From NCBI GenBank assembly GCA_041686375.1, contig JAWLEB010000001.1, positions 1 to 64,000 of the forward strand: DNA of 64,000 nt, written 5' to 3'. This DNA is from JAGXLC01 sp041686375. GTDB taxonomy: Bacteria > Bacteroidota > Bacteroidia > Bacteroidales > UBA12077. This document shows, in pieces, positions 8,617 to 16,416 of the stretch. The notes under the pieces are model-generated. The model did no database searches, was not told where the DNA came from, and saw nothing but the letters and a program-made list of their open reading frames with translations. Position 1 is the first letter of the stretch; each line of letters opens with the position of its first letter. The position numbers were made by a program, and so were the translations under genes.

Positions 8617-11600
8617 ATGCGATTACCAAAAACATCTGTTAATAGACCCGTAGCTACTGTTATGGCCTTTATGGCAATCCTGCTGTTTGGGTTAGTATCA
8701 TTATACAGACTTCCGTTGGATATAATGCCGGAGATGGAACTGCCTACTCTTACCGTAATGACTGTTTATCCCGGGGCATCGTCCGGAGAGGTTGAAGAAC
8801 AGGTAACCAAACCGCTGGAAGAAATCCTTGCTGGCACGGAAGGACTGAAAAAAGTTACCTCAACATCAAAGGAAAATGTGTCCTTTATTGCCCTGGAATT
8901 TGACTGGGGAGCTGATATTTCAGAAGCATCCAACAATGCCCGCGACCTGATTGAGTTAGTCAAAAGAGACCTGCCTGATGATGCCGAAGCACCGGTGATT
9001 TACAAGGTTAATTCATCCATGTTCCCTGTCCTGGTTTATGGAATAACTGCTGATGAAAATTATTCCGGCATTAACAACATTATTAAAGATGATGTTGCCG
9101 ACCCGATTAAAAAAGTGGAAGGTGTAGGCTCTGTCATTTATGTCGGTCAACCCGAACGGGAAATAAAAATTTATGTGGATCCTTATAAGATGAATGCCTA
9201 TAATCTGGCTATTGATGAGGTCTCAAATATTTTGAAAGCTGAAAACGTCAGTATTCCGGGCGGCAATATTAAAGTCGGTGCGAATGATTTTTCGGTTAAG
9301 GTTCCGGCAAAATTTGATGAGGTAAGTGAAATCGAAAATATTCCCCTGGTGAATTTTGAGGGGCGGATTATCAAACTTAGAGATATTGCTACAGTTGAAG
9401 ATGACTTTAAGGATAAGGACGAATATGCCAGAAACAAGGAAGGTTTGGGTGTTGCATTGATGATACAGAAACAAACCGGGGAAAATACCCTGAACGTTAC
9501 CAGGGCTGTACGTGACAAGGTCGATGAACTGGATGAAGACCTTCCTGACGATGTTCAGTTATTTGAAATAATGAACACCGATGAGTTGATTGTACAGTCC
9601 ATCGGTAATCTGACAACAACGTTATGGTGGGCATTGCTTTTCGTTAGCATTGTTGTGTTTCTCTTTCTGCGTGAATGGCGCAACAGCCTTATTGTATTTC
9701 TTACCATCCCCTTTTCGCTTATTGCAGCCTTCATCATAATGTTTTTAGCCGGATATACCATCAACATTTTTTCCTTGATGGCTCTGATTATTGCTATTGG
9801 AATGGTTGTGGATAATGCAATTGTGGTACTGGAAAATATCGTTCAGCATATTGAAAAGGGCGCCCGACCGAAACAGGCTTCTATTTTTGGTTCTGGTGAG
9901 ATGAGTATGGCGATAACAGCCTCTACTGCCACTACACTGATGGTGTTCATCCCCATGATTTTTGTCGGAGGTGTAGTGGGGATTCTTTTCAAACAATTGG
10001 CAATTCTTACATCAGTGACAATGATTGCTTCCCTCGTAACCTCCCTTTCTTTAACACCGGCGGCAGCTTCAAATTTATTGAAAGGACTCAGGGAGCAAAG
10101 TCAGCAATATCATAAGTCAAAGTTTTATCAATGGAGTGAACGGATTTTTATAAGGATTGAAACATTTTATAAACGAACCCTTCATTGGGTGCTTTATCAT
10201 AAGGCTTTTACACTTATAACAGCGCTGTTTGTTTTTATTGTTACCATGTTTTTTGGTCAGCGTTTGGGTACCGATTATATTCCTGAGTTTGATGCTGGGG
10301 ATATAGTTGTCGTTATAGAAACAGACGTTGGGGGTACGGCAGCGGAAACAGACAAAGCAGCCCAAAAAGTAATGGAGATTGTAAGGGAGGAAGTGCCTGA
10401 ACTGGTTCCCGGAACTCTGGCATCCATAAGCGGCCAGACTGAAGAGGGAACCTTAAGCTCTGTTGGTTTTGATGAAGGTAAAAATGTAGCTACAATTCTT
10501 GCGCACCTTGAACTGCCTTCAAAAAGGAACAGGAGTGCAAAAGAAATAGGTGAGGTTCTCAGACGAAGAATTAAGAAAATACCTGAAATTGAATCTTTCC
10601 AGGTTACGGCGGGAAGTATTCTTTCTGAAGCGGTAACCGGAAATGTTAAGCCCATCGAGGTGGAAATTACCGGGAACAACTACGAGGAGCTCAATAAAAC
10701 CGCCAGTGAATTGTATGACAGGATTAATGAAATTGACGGCTTAGCCGATCAATCTACTACTATTGATGAGGGAAAGATAGAAGTGCAGGTCATTATTGAC
10801 AGAGATAAAGCTACGGCAATGGCTTTGAATGCTGCCATGATAGGAAAACAGGTTCGCAGCAGTATTTATGGAGCAGAGGCCGGGGAACTTACACAGGGCG
10901 GAGATGAATATGAAATCAATATAAGATACGGACCGAAGTTCAGAAACAGAATAGAAGCACTGGAGGATCTGACGGTTACCAATCTAAAAGGAGAACAGGT
11001 GGCTTTATCCTCTATTGCTGAAATAAAAGAGGGAATCGGTGCCCAGCAAATAAATCGCAGCGAACAACAAAGAATTGTTAAGGTGACGTCTAACCTGGAT
11101 GAAATATCCCTTGGAAGAGGGGTAAACCTGGTGCAAAATGAGCTGGATCAGATGGATATACCATCCGGTGTGGATGTGCAGATTGCCGGACAATTCACAG
11201 AGCAGGAGGCATCTTTTGAAGATCTGTATTTGATTCTTTTCATTGGAATTTTGCTTGTTTATATGGTGATGGCAGCTCAGTTTGAATCTTTTAAAGACCC
11301 TTTTATTATTATGTTTGCCATACCATTTACGTTTGTGGGAATTATCCTGGCATTTTTTGCTACGGGATTAACATTGAGTGTTACTACTTTTATAGGCGTG
11401 ATTATGTTGATGGGTATTGTTGTGAATAATGGTATCGTTTTGGTGGATTATATCAAATTGCAGAGAAAAAGAGGACTGTCACTGTATGAGGCTGTGCTGG
11501 AAGGCGGGCGCTCAAGAATGCGGCCGGTATTGATGACATCGTTCACAACAATGTTAGGCATGCTGCCAATGGCTCTGAGTCAGGGTATGGGAAAAGAAAT

Positions 11601-11709
11601 GTATTCCCCGCTTGGTGTAACGATAATCGGAGGACTCTTGATTTCAACCATTGTTACATTATTAGTGGTGCCAACAATGTACACAGTGTTCCATCTGAAA
11701 GAGAAGTGA
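8617..11709 (+). CDS. RND multidrug efflux transporter, AcrB/HAE1 family
   Basis: 1030 residues, the usual RND pump length. Two homologous halves, each with one TM, a large periplasmic porter domain and five or six TMs. Seen: N-terminal VNRPVATVMAFMAILLFGLV, LPLDIMPEMELPTLTV, PGASSGEVEEQVTKPLE, the TM4 proton-relay region IIAIGMVVDNAIVVLENI, and the second-half MLMGIVVNNGIVLVDYI and GRSRMRPVLMTS. The pair of TM4 Asp residues is represented (VVDNAIV). Energised by protons or sodium; drug versus other substrate cannot be read. Confidence 0.95.
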   Translation: MRLPKTSVNRPVATVMAFMAILLFGLVSLYRLPLDIMPEMELPTLTVMTVYPGASSGEVEEQVTKPLEEILAGTEGLKKVTSTSKENVSFIALEFDWGADISEASNNARDLIELVKRDLPDDAEAPVIYKVNSSMFPVLVYGITADENYSGINNIIKDDVADPIKKVEGVGSVIYVGQPEREIKIYVDPYKMNAYNLAIDEVSNILKAENVSIPGGNIKVGANDFSVKVPAKFDEVSEIENIPLVNFEGRIIKLRDIATVEDDFKDKDEYARNKEGLGVALMIQKQTGENTLNVTRAVRDKVDELDEDLPDDVQLFEIMNTDELIVQSIGNLTTTLWWALLFVSIVVFLFLREWRNSLIVFLTIPFSLIAAFIIMFLAGYTINIFSLMALIIAIGMVVDNAIVVLENIVQHIEKGARPKQASIFGSGEMSMAITASTATTLMVFIPMIFVGGVVGILFKQLAILTSVTMIASLVTSLSLTPAAASNLLKGLREQSQQYHKSKFYQWSERIFIRIETFYKRTLHWVLYHKAFTLITALFVFIVTMFFGQRLGTDYIPEFDAGDIVVVIETDVGGTAAETDKAAQKVMEIVREEVPELVPGTLASISGQTEEGTLSSVGFDEGKNVATILAHLELPSKRNRSAKEIGEVLRRRIKKIPEIESFQVTAGSILSEAVTGNVKPIEVEITGNNYEELNKTASELYDRINEIDGLADQSTTIDEGKIEVQVIIDRDKATAMALNAAMIGKQVRSSIYGAEAGELTQGGDEYEINIRYGPKFRNRIEALEDLTVTNLKGEQVALSSIAEIKEGIGAQQINRSEQQRIVKVTSNLDEISLGRGVNLVQNELDQMDIPSGVDVQIAGQFTEQEASFEDLYLILFIGILLVYMVMAAQFESFKDPFIIMFAIPFTFVGIILAFFATGLTLSVTTFIGVIMLMGIVVNNGIVLVDYIKLQRKRGLSLYEAVLEGGRSRMRPVLMTSFTTMLGMLPMALSQGMGKEMYSPLGVTIIGGLLISTIVTLLVVPTMYTVFHLKEK

Positions 11710-11735
11710 GAGTTTAGAATTAATAAGTTATAAAG

Positions 11736-11929
11736 ATGAATAAGGAAAATATAATTCAGGAAAAAAGTTTTGATTTTGCATTAAGGATTGTAAATCTTTA
11801 TAATATTTGATTTCGGAACGCAGAGAGTATGTAATGTCAAGGCAGATTTTGAAAGCCGGGACTTCAATAGGGGCTAATATTGAAGAATCCATTGCCGCAG
11901 AAAGCAGGATTGGTTTTATTTATAATTAA
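11736..11929 (+). pseudogene. Four-helix-bundle (S23/IVP-type) protein remnant
   Basis: ATG at 11736 opens MNKENIIQEKSFDFALRIVN and stops at a TGA after 24 codons. The next segment, in another frame (from about 11818), reads ERREYVMSRQILKAGTSIGA then NIEESIAAESR, the conserved core of the 120-residue four-helix-bundle family found scattered through Bacteroidota genomes and in 23S rRNA intervening sequences. A second frameshift and a stop at 11927-11929 end it. At least two disruptions plus loss of the C-terminal half make it a pseudogene. It separates the pump gene from the PII-like gene. Confidence 0.8.
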
Positions 11930-11942
11930 AAAAAGGATACGT

Positions 11943-12248
11943 ATGAAAATGATATATGTAACATGCAATGTCAGTGTCCGCGAACCATTGCTAAAGATGC
12001 TGGAAGAACATGATATAAGCGATTACCAGATTATAGAGCAGGTACCGGCCAAGAATGTTAAAGGGGAGCCCAGGCTTAATACAGCCGTGTGGCCCAGTCA
12101 CAACTCTTCACTTTTTATGCAGTTCAGTGACGAGGATAGAGCAAAGAAGGTTATGAAACTTATCCGGGATTTTAATAAAGCTGCTTATAACGATAATGAG
12201 TTGGTGACAGCATGCATGTGGACGCTGGATGATTATTTTTATGAGTAG
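11943..12248 (+). CDS. PII-like (ferredoxin-fold) small protein downstream of RND pump
   Basis: 101 residues starting at 11943 after AAAAAGGA; an upstream in-frame ATG at 11880 lies inside the pseudogene and is less likely. Pattern: beta strand MIYVTCNVSVREPLLKMLEE, helix, then GEPRLNTAVWPSHNSS and a second beta-alpha-beta half ending CMWTLDDYF. G-x-P-R-x-x-T-x-V-W-P-x-x-N resembles the small PII-like proteins that follow RND efflux genes in several phyla. No T-loop motif of true GlnB is seen. Role unknown; perhaps a metal or metabolite sensor for the pump. Confidence 0.6.
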   Translation: MKMIYVTCNVSVREPLLKMLEEHDISDYQIIEQVPAKNVKGEPRLNTAVWPSHNSSLFMQFSDEDRAKKVMKLIRDFNKAAYNDNELVTACMWTLDDYFYE

Positions 12249-12306
12249 TTTGTTGGGATTAACGGGTTGAATTTTTCTAAATTTGTCTCATCAATTATTT
12301 GCTTTG

Positions 12307-12395
12307 GGAGAAGTGGCAGAGTGGTCGAATGCGGCGGTCTCGAAAACCGTTGTCCCGAAACCTCGGGACCGGGGGTTCGAATCCCCCCTTCTCCG
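12307..12395 (+). tRNA. tRNA-Ser (anticodon CGA)
   Basis: Acceptor GGAGAAG (12307-12313) pairs with CTTCTCC (12388-12394), discriminator G12395. Anticodon stem CGGT/ACCG encloses CTCGAAA, giving anticodon CGA (codon UCG). A long variable arm (TGTCCCGAAACCTCGGGACC) marks class II serine tRNA. T-arm GGGGG-TTCGAAT-CCCCC. CCA is not fully encoded. Confidence 0.97.
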
Positions 12396-12512
12396 CAGTC
12401 TTTAAGAGAGACCATGAATTCCTACTGGAGAAACTTCCCAATAGCTTCAGCTATTTGCCTTGCCGCATAATATAATTTTGTCATTTTTTTTACTTTCTTC
12501 GGTTTTTTTCAC

Positions 12513-12577
12513 GCAATAGCCCTGTAAGGGCGGAATATAGGTAGCCACGGGTGTCAACCCGTGGTTTGAAGTATCCT
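12513..12577. repeat. Short interspersed repeat with ACGGGT hairpin
   Basis: The unit begins CAATAGCCCTGTAAGGGCGG, followed by AATATAGGTAG and the hairpin CCACGGGT-gtca-ACCCGTGG. GCCCTGTAAGGGC is itself a small palindrome. From memory, similar units recur in Bacteroidota genomes; only one copy is visible in this window. Confidence 0.45.
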
Positions 12578-12963
12578 TCCTATCCAGCGCTCCATCCTAC
12601 AGCCTTACCAAAAACAACGGCCTCAGCATGGAGCGCAACGTAACGTGTAAGAATATAATTCTTGACAGAAGGGGACTCTTATAAAAGAAATAATCCGCAT
12701 GGCGTTTCTAGCATTTCCAAAAAATCACTGAAGCATGGTGCTTTACTCATGGAGTGTAGCAACTGCGGTTAGTTTGGCAGCATAAGAATAGCATCACGAT
12801 TTATCGTGGTGATCCAAAATATCTGCCATACCCCACTCCCGGCCCGTTCACGGGCTCCAAATCAATAACGGAGGCCAGGAATTTTTCTAAACACAAAAAA
12901 AATAAGCAGGTATCATGTATCTTTTCAACAAATTAATCTGTTGAAATAAAGTCTGTTAAAACG

Positions 12964-13190
12964 TTTATGTATACGGGAGTCCTCCAAAAAGCGGTCTTTT
13001 TTCTATTAGTTTTTATATATTGGGTTTTAGCAGAGAGGCTTGATGAAACCATTGTTACTCCTATGCCTTTTGAGTTTGTAGCATCATTCCGTCATGTTGC
13101 ACCAGTCTTTCTTTTTTTGCATTGCCCAACTAGCGAAGCGATTTCATAGCCTGTCCCGCCATGGCGGGAACCGAAGAAAATAAAAAAAGT
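12964..13190 (+). repeat. 224-base interspersed repeat, copy A
   Basis: Runs from TTTATGTATACGGGAGTCC to CGGGAACCGAAG plus an A-rich tail. Nearly the whole length is shared, in the same orientation, with 57065-57287 (I estimate 85-90% identity by eye). Landmarks in both: AAAAGCGG-nCTTTTTTCTATTA, TTAGCAGAGAGGC, TGTTACTCCTATGCCTTT, GCATCATTCCGTCATGTTGC and CCCAACTAGCGAAGCGATTT. The right-end hairpin is CCCGCCATGGCGGG here and CCCGCTTTGCGGG in copy B, so the arms are kept while the loop differs. No transposase. Confidence 0.85.
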
Positions 13191-13264
13191 ATAATTTTGT
13201 TTTGAACTAAGACTGGTAATTTATAACGCTATTAATGCTCTATCAGTCAGTAGCATAAGAGATT

Positions 13265-13300
13265 TATGTATAAAGAAGGCTGTCCAAATGAACAGCCTTC
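13265..13300 (-). terminator. Intrinsic terminator of the S9 peptidase gene
   Basis: GAAGGCTGT (13275-13283) pairs with ACAGCCTTC (13292-13300). On the minus strand the hairpin is followed by TTTAT. It lies 25 bases past the stop at 13325. Confidence 0.7.
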
Positions 13301-13324
13301 TGTTGTATGATTGTTGTTTTACCT

Positions 13325-15220
13325 TTACTCTTCTGACCTTTCTTCACCTTTCAAGTGTTTATCCAGAAAGGTTAGTATCTTTCCATATGCCTCTATTTCA
13401 TTCTCTTTTTTACTGAAACCATGTCCTTCATCTTCAAAAACCACATATTCTACGGGAACGTCATTATTCCTCACTTTTTCAACGATCTCGTCTGATTCTA
13501 CCTTCAGTACCCTTGGGTCATTAGCTCCCTGTAGTACCATCAGGGGCTTCCTGATTTGTTCTGCATGGAAAAGGGGTGAAATTTCTTTCAGGTAGGTGGA
13601 GTCTTTTTCCGGGTTTCCAAGTTCATCATATAATGCCTGTCGCTGACTTTCCCACCATGATGGTATGCTCCTGAGTGTTCTCAACCAGTTCGTAACGCCG
13701 AAAATATCCACGCCTGCTTCAAATTCATACGGCTCAAAAGCCAACGCTGCAACAACCATGTATCCCCCGTATGAGCCGCCTATTATTCCAACCTTTGATG
13801 TATCCGCCCATTCTTTTTCAGCCAGAAAATCTTTTGCATAGATACAATCTTTCAAGTCTGCATCTCCGTGTTTTCTGTCGTCCATTTTATAAAATTCTTT
13901 CCCATATCCGCTGCTGCCCCTGTTGTTTACAGCTATCACTGAATAGCCATGATTCACTAAATATTGAATGGTGGCGCTGTAACCTAAACGGGACTGGCCG
14001 CCGGGACCTCCGTGTACCCATACCAATGCAGGTACCGGGTTTGATTTTGATGCTTGATGGGGTTTGTATAGTATTGAAGGGATTTCAACATCATCAAAGG
14101 ATTTATATCGGACAACTTTTCCGGATACAAGGTCTTCCTGGTCTATTTCAGAATTTAATGTTTCGGTAAGTTTCTCATATTTTTCAGTACCGAAGTCATA
14201 TGCGTATAAATTCTGTGGCGTTTTCGAACTGGAAACATAGAAGGCCATTTTTTCTTCACTTTCAGAGATGTTTACCGAAGTTATGTTTTTATCGTCAAAA
14301 TCCGGAAAATCAACCTCTTCATCCGTTTCCATGTCGAAAACTTTTACGACAGTTTGTGCATCCTTATTAATTCCGATAACCCTGTATTTTTCATTAAATG
14401 AATGATAGGCGTACATCACATCCCAGTCTGATTCATAAACCTTTTCACTTTCCCATGTTTCAAGGTTAATCTTGCTCAGGTATTTAAAATCACTGTTTAC
14501 ATCGGTTATGTAATACAAAAATTTCTGATCATTGCTGAAATCTACCGGTGAAAATGATGCGTCACCCTCAAAATCTGATATTTTTTCTGTTTCTCCGGTT
14601 TCCAGGTTATGGAGAAACATTTCATTTTTTGTGTTTGTAATGGTTTTTGTGAGCGCGATAAGGTTTTTGTCATTGGAAACAGGACCAATATTGTAGCCTT
14701 CCTTATTTTCATATATTAACTCAGGCTCCATTGTTTCCAGGGGCATCTCATAAAGATCCATATATTTGGGATCACGCTTGTTACAGATGAAAAAAAAGCT
14801 TTTTCTGTCGCGACTCCAGCCGGAGAATGAGGCACGGGATCCTTCATAAGGGGTAAGGTCTTTTATTTCCCCATCTTCCTCCCGGAGATAAATATGATAT
14901 ATTTCATTGCCCCCCTGATCAGAAGACAATAATATGCGCTCATCTTCAGGGAAATAAGAAACAGCCCGTGTGGTCTCTTCCCTTTTTGTTAACTGGGTTG
15001 GCGATTCTTCACCGGGTTTAATCTCATAGGCATTGTATACACCGGATTCATTGCTGGTAAATAGAATTTTATCTTCATCCGGGGAAAAAGAACTTCCATG
15101 AACACTCGTGTTATCCATGAATTGTTCGATGGAGTATTTTTTAACTTCCTTCCCCTCTTCCTGGCTACAGGAAATGGCCAGTAGGGGAATGATAAATAAC
15201 AGAAAAACAGGTTTTTTCAT
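13325..15220 (-). CDS. Prolyl-oligopeptidase (S9) family peptidase, lipoprotein
   Basis: 631 residues. Lipobox LLAISC at residues 13-18 predicts lipid anchoring. Residues about 40-350 form TolB/WD-like beta-propeller repeats (SFSPDEDKILFTSNESG and similar). Residues about 380-631 form the alpha/beta-hydrolase S9 domain with HGGPGG, nucleophile S483 in GIIGGSYGGYMV, acid D568 in QGANDPRV and H600 in EDEGHGF. Such enzymes remove dipeptides or acyl amino acids from peptides; exact specificity unknown. Single gene with its own -7 box (15253-15260) and terminator. Confidence 0.93.
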   Translation of the reverse strand: MKKPVFLLFIIPLLAISCSQEEGKEVKKYSIEQFMDNTSVHGSSFSPDEDKILFTSNESGVYNAYEIKPGEESPTQLTKREETTRAVSYFPEDERILLSSDQGGNEIYHIYLREEDGEIKDLTPYEGSRASFSGWSRDRKSFFFICNKRDPKYMDLYEMPLETMEPELIYENKEGYNIGPVSNDKNLIALTKTITNTKNEMFLHNLETGETEKISDFEGDASFSPVDFSNDQKFLYYITDVNSDFKYLSKINLETWESEKVYESDWDVMYAYHSFNEKYRVIGINKDAQTVVKVFDMETDEEVDFPDFDDKNITSVNISESEEKMAFYVSSSKTPQNLYAYDFGTEKYEKLTETLNSEIDQEDLVSGKVVRYKSFDDVEIPSILYKPHQASKSNPVPALVWVHGGPGGQSRLGYSATIQYLVNHGYSVIAVNNRGSSGYGKEFYKMDDRKHGDADLKDCIYAKDFLAEKEWADTSKVGIIGGSYGGYMVVAALAFEPYEFEAGVDIFGVTNWLRTLRSIPSWWESQRQALYDELGNPEKDSTYLKEISPLFHAEQIRKPLMVLQGANDPRVLKVESDEIVEKVRNNDVPVEYVVFEDEGHGFSKKENEIEAYGKILTFLDKHLKGEERSEE

Positions 15221-15252
15221 TGATTTAATTTTTTAGGGTTAGATCATCTATC

Positions 15253-15260
15253 CAAAGATA
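15253..15260 (-). promoter_or_regulatory. Bacteroidota -7 element of the S9 peptidase gene
   Basis: The minus strand reads TATCTTTG (perfect TAnnTTTG), 33 bases before the ATG at 15220. No clear TTTG -33 box is seen. Confidence 0.45.
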
Positions 15261-15304
15261 ATAAAATTGCTATATTATTGCCCTTAATTTATGAAGAGGG
15301 AGAT

Positions 15305-15445
15305 ATGAAAAATGTTATTTCCCAGCTATTTAAAAATTTGCCATTGGGGTGGAAATTTTCCAGTAGTCATGTTGCCTTGATATTTATTGTTATTTTATCA
15401 GGTATAAGGGCAATCCTGATTTTACAAAATTTTATTGAATTATAA
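15305..15445 (+). CDS. Possible 46-residue single-TM membrane protein
   Basis: A short ORF with a purine-rich ribosome site (GAAGAGGGAG) ending four bases before the ATG. The product begins MKNVISQLFKNLPLGWKF, has one hydrophobic segment (VALIFIVILSGIRAILIL) and a short tail FIEL. It sits upstream of the TPP riboswitch, divergent from the S9 peptidase. No family recognised. A chance ORF in AT-rich DNA is possible, but the start context and single clean TM favour a real small protein. Confidence 0.35.
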   Translation: MKNVISQLFKNLPLGWKFSSSHVALIFIVILSGIRAILILQNFIEL

Positions 15446-15511
15446 CATAAGGTGAACAATAATTTTTTAATTTTGTATAATTAACGGTTCTTTTAAATAT
15501 TTCTATATAAT

Positions 15512-15590
15512 TCTGGGGTGCTTGCAATAAGCAGGCTGAGAATATACCCTTTGAACCTGATCTGTTTAATCACAGCGCAGGGAAACGGAT
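15512..15590 (+). promoter_or_regulatory. TPP riboswitch (THI element)
   Basis: Conserved aptamer strings in the right order: GGGGTGC, GGCTGAGAATATACCC, GAACCTGATCTG, TAATCACAGCGCAGGGAA. These match the TPP-binding THI box. It precedes a set of thiamine salvage genes, and a strong intrinsic terminator follows 25 bases later, so ligand-dependent transcription attenuation is the likely mechanism. Confidence 0.95.
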
Positions 15591-15614
15591 ATGAAATTAT
15601 TTTTATATTGTTTT

Positions 15615-15658
15615 AAGCCGTTTTGTTGTGCTGTCATAATCAACAAAGCGGCTTTTTT
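15615..15658 (+). terminator. Riboswitch expression-platform terminator
   Basis: AAGCCGTTTTGTTG (15615-15628) pairs with CAACAAAGCGGCTT (15641-15654), 14 pairs with one G-T, followed by TTTTTT. The left arm CCGTTTT is also complementary to AAACGG at the 3' edge of the aptamer (about 15583-15589), so antiterminator and terminator are mutually exclusive. Confidence 0.9.
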
Positions 15659-15679
15659 AATTATAAATATTTTTATTTT

Positions 15680-16402
15680 ATGGAAACAAAAACAAACACC
15701 AGAAAGAAACTTTCTTTTGACCAATATGCCAACAAGTATGACGCCTGGTTTATGGAAAATGAAATACTGCTGCGTTCAGAGGTTGCATTGGTGGCACGTT
15801 CACTGCAAAAACCCGGCAGAACACTATCTGTAGGCTGCGGGAGCGGACTTTTTGAGTCATTTTTAAGAAAGGACTATGGTATTGAGATAAATGAAGGAAT
15901 AGAACCATCAGAGGCAATGGCAGATATTGCCCGGAAAAGAGAGATGGATGTTCGAATAGGAACTGCAGAAGAAGGCGAATTCGGGACCGAAGAATATGAT
16001 ACCATTCTTTTTAATGGAACCCCCAGCTATATCAGCGATATAAATACAGCTTTCGAAAAGGCTTATTATGCTCTCAAAAAAGATGGGCATATTGTTGTAA
16101 TTGACGTACCTAAAGAAGGTTCTTTCGCTTTGTTGTACAACCTGGCAAAGACTTTGGGTACCTGGGAGAATGAACTTTTCAAGGGCGTTAAACCGGATTC
16201 TGTATACCCTATTGAGTTTGTAAAAGATGCTAACTGGAGAACAACGCTTGAAAAAGTTGATGAGCTAAAAGCAACAGGCTTTTCTGACTTTCAGTTTTTT
16301 CAAACATTAACCACACATCCTTTGTATTCCAATGATGAATTTGAAGAGCCCAAAGAGGGTTACAAAGAAGGAAACTATGTGGCTATTCGTGCAAAAAAAT
16401 AA
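15680..16402 (+). CDS. Class I SAM-dependent methyltransferase in thiamine operon
   Basis: 240 residues from ATG 15680, the first Met after the terminator; the longer frame from 15623 would run through the terminator stem. N-terminal FDQYANKYDAWF is typical of small-molecule methyltransferases. Motif I is LSVGCGSGLFESFL, then an acidic GIEPSE at strand 2, and DTILFNGTPSYI at motif III. It is the first gene behind the TPP riboswitch, 14 bases before thiM. Inferred: acts on a thiamine precursor, a thiamine breakdown product or a thiol. No established thiamine enzyme matches, so the substrate is open. Confidence 0.8.
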   Translation: METKTNTRKKLSFDQYANKYDAWFMENEILLRSEVALVARSLQKPGRTLSVGCGSGLFESFLRKDYGIEINEGIEPSEAMADIARKREMDVRIGTAEEGEFGTEEYDTILFNGTPSYISDINTAFEKAYYALKKDGHIVVIDVPKEGSFALLYNLAKTLGTWENELFKGVKPDSVYPIEFVKDANWRTTLEKVDELKATGFSDFQFFQTLTTHPLYSNDEFEEPKEGYKEGNYVAIRAKK

Positions 16403-16416
16403 AAACAGGAGGTACT

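Larger units (their letters stand above)
12396..13324. other. Repeat-rich non-coding stretch after tRNA-Ser
   Basis: About 930 bases with no credible gene. Contents in order: a short unit ending in the perfect hairpin CCACGGGT-gtca-ACCCGTGG near 12545-12565; a patch with the palindrome ATCACGATttATCGTGGT near 12793-12815; the first copy of a 224-base repeat (12964-13190); a partial unit resembling the left end of that repeat (about 13220-13274); and the terminator of the S9 peptidase gene. Confidence 0.7.

Noticed and set aside
12967..13149. 60-codon frame inside the 224-base repeat
   Set aside because: Not preserved in copy B of the repeat, where frame and stops differ; non-coding conservation is the better reading.
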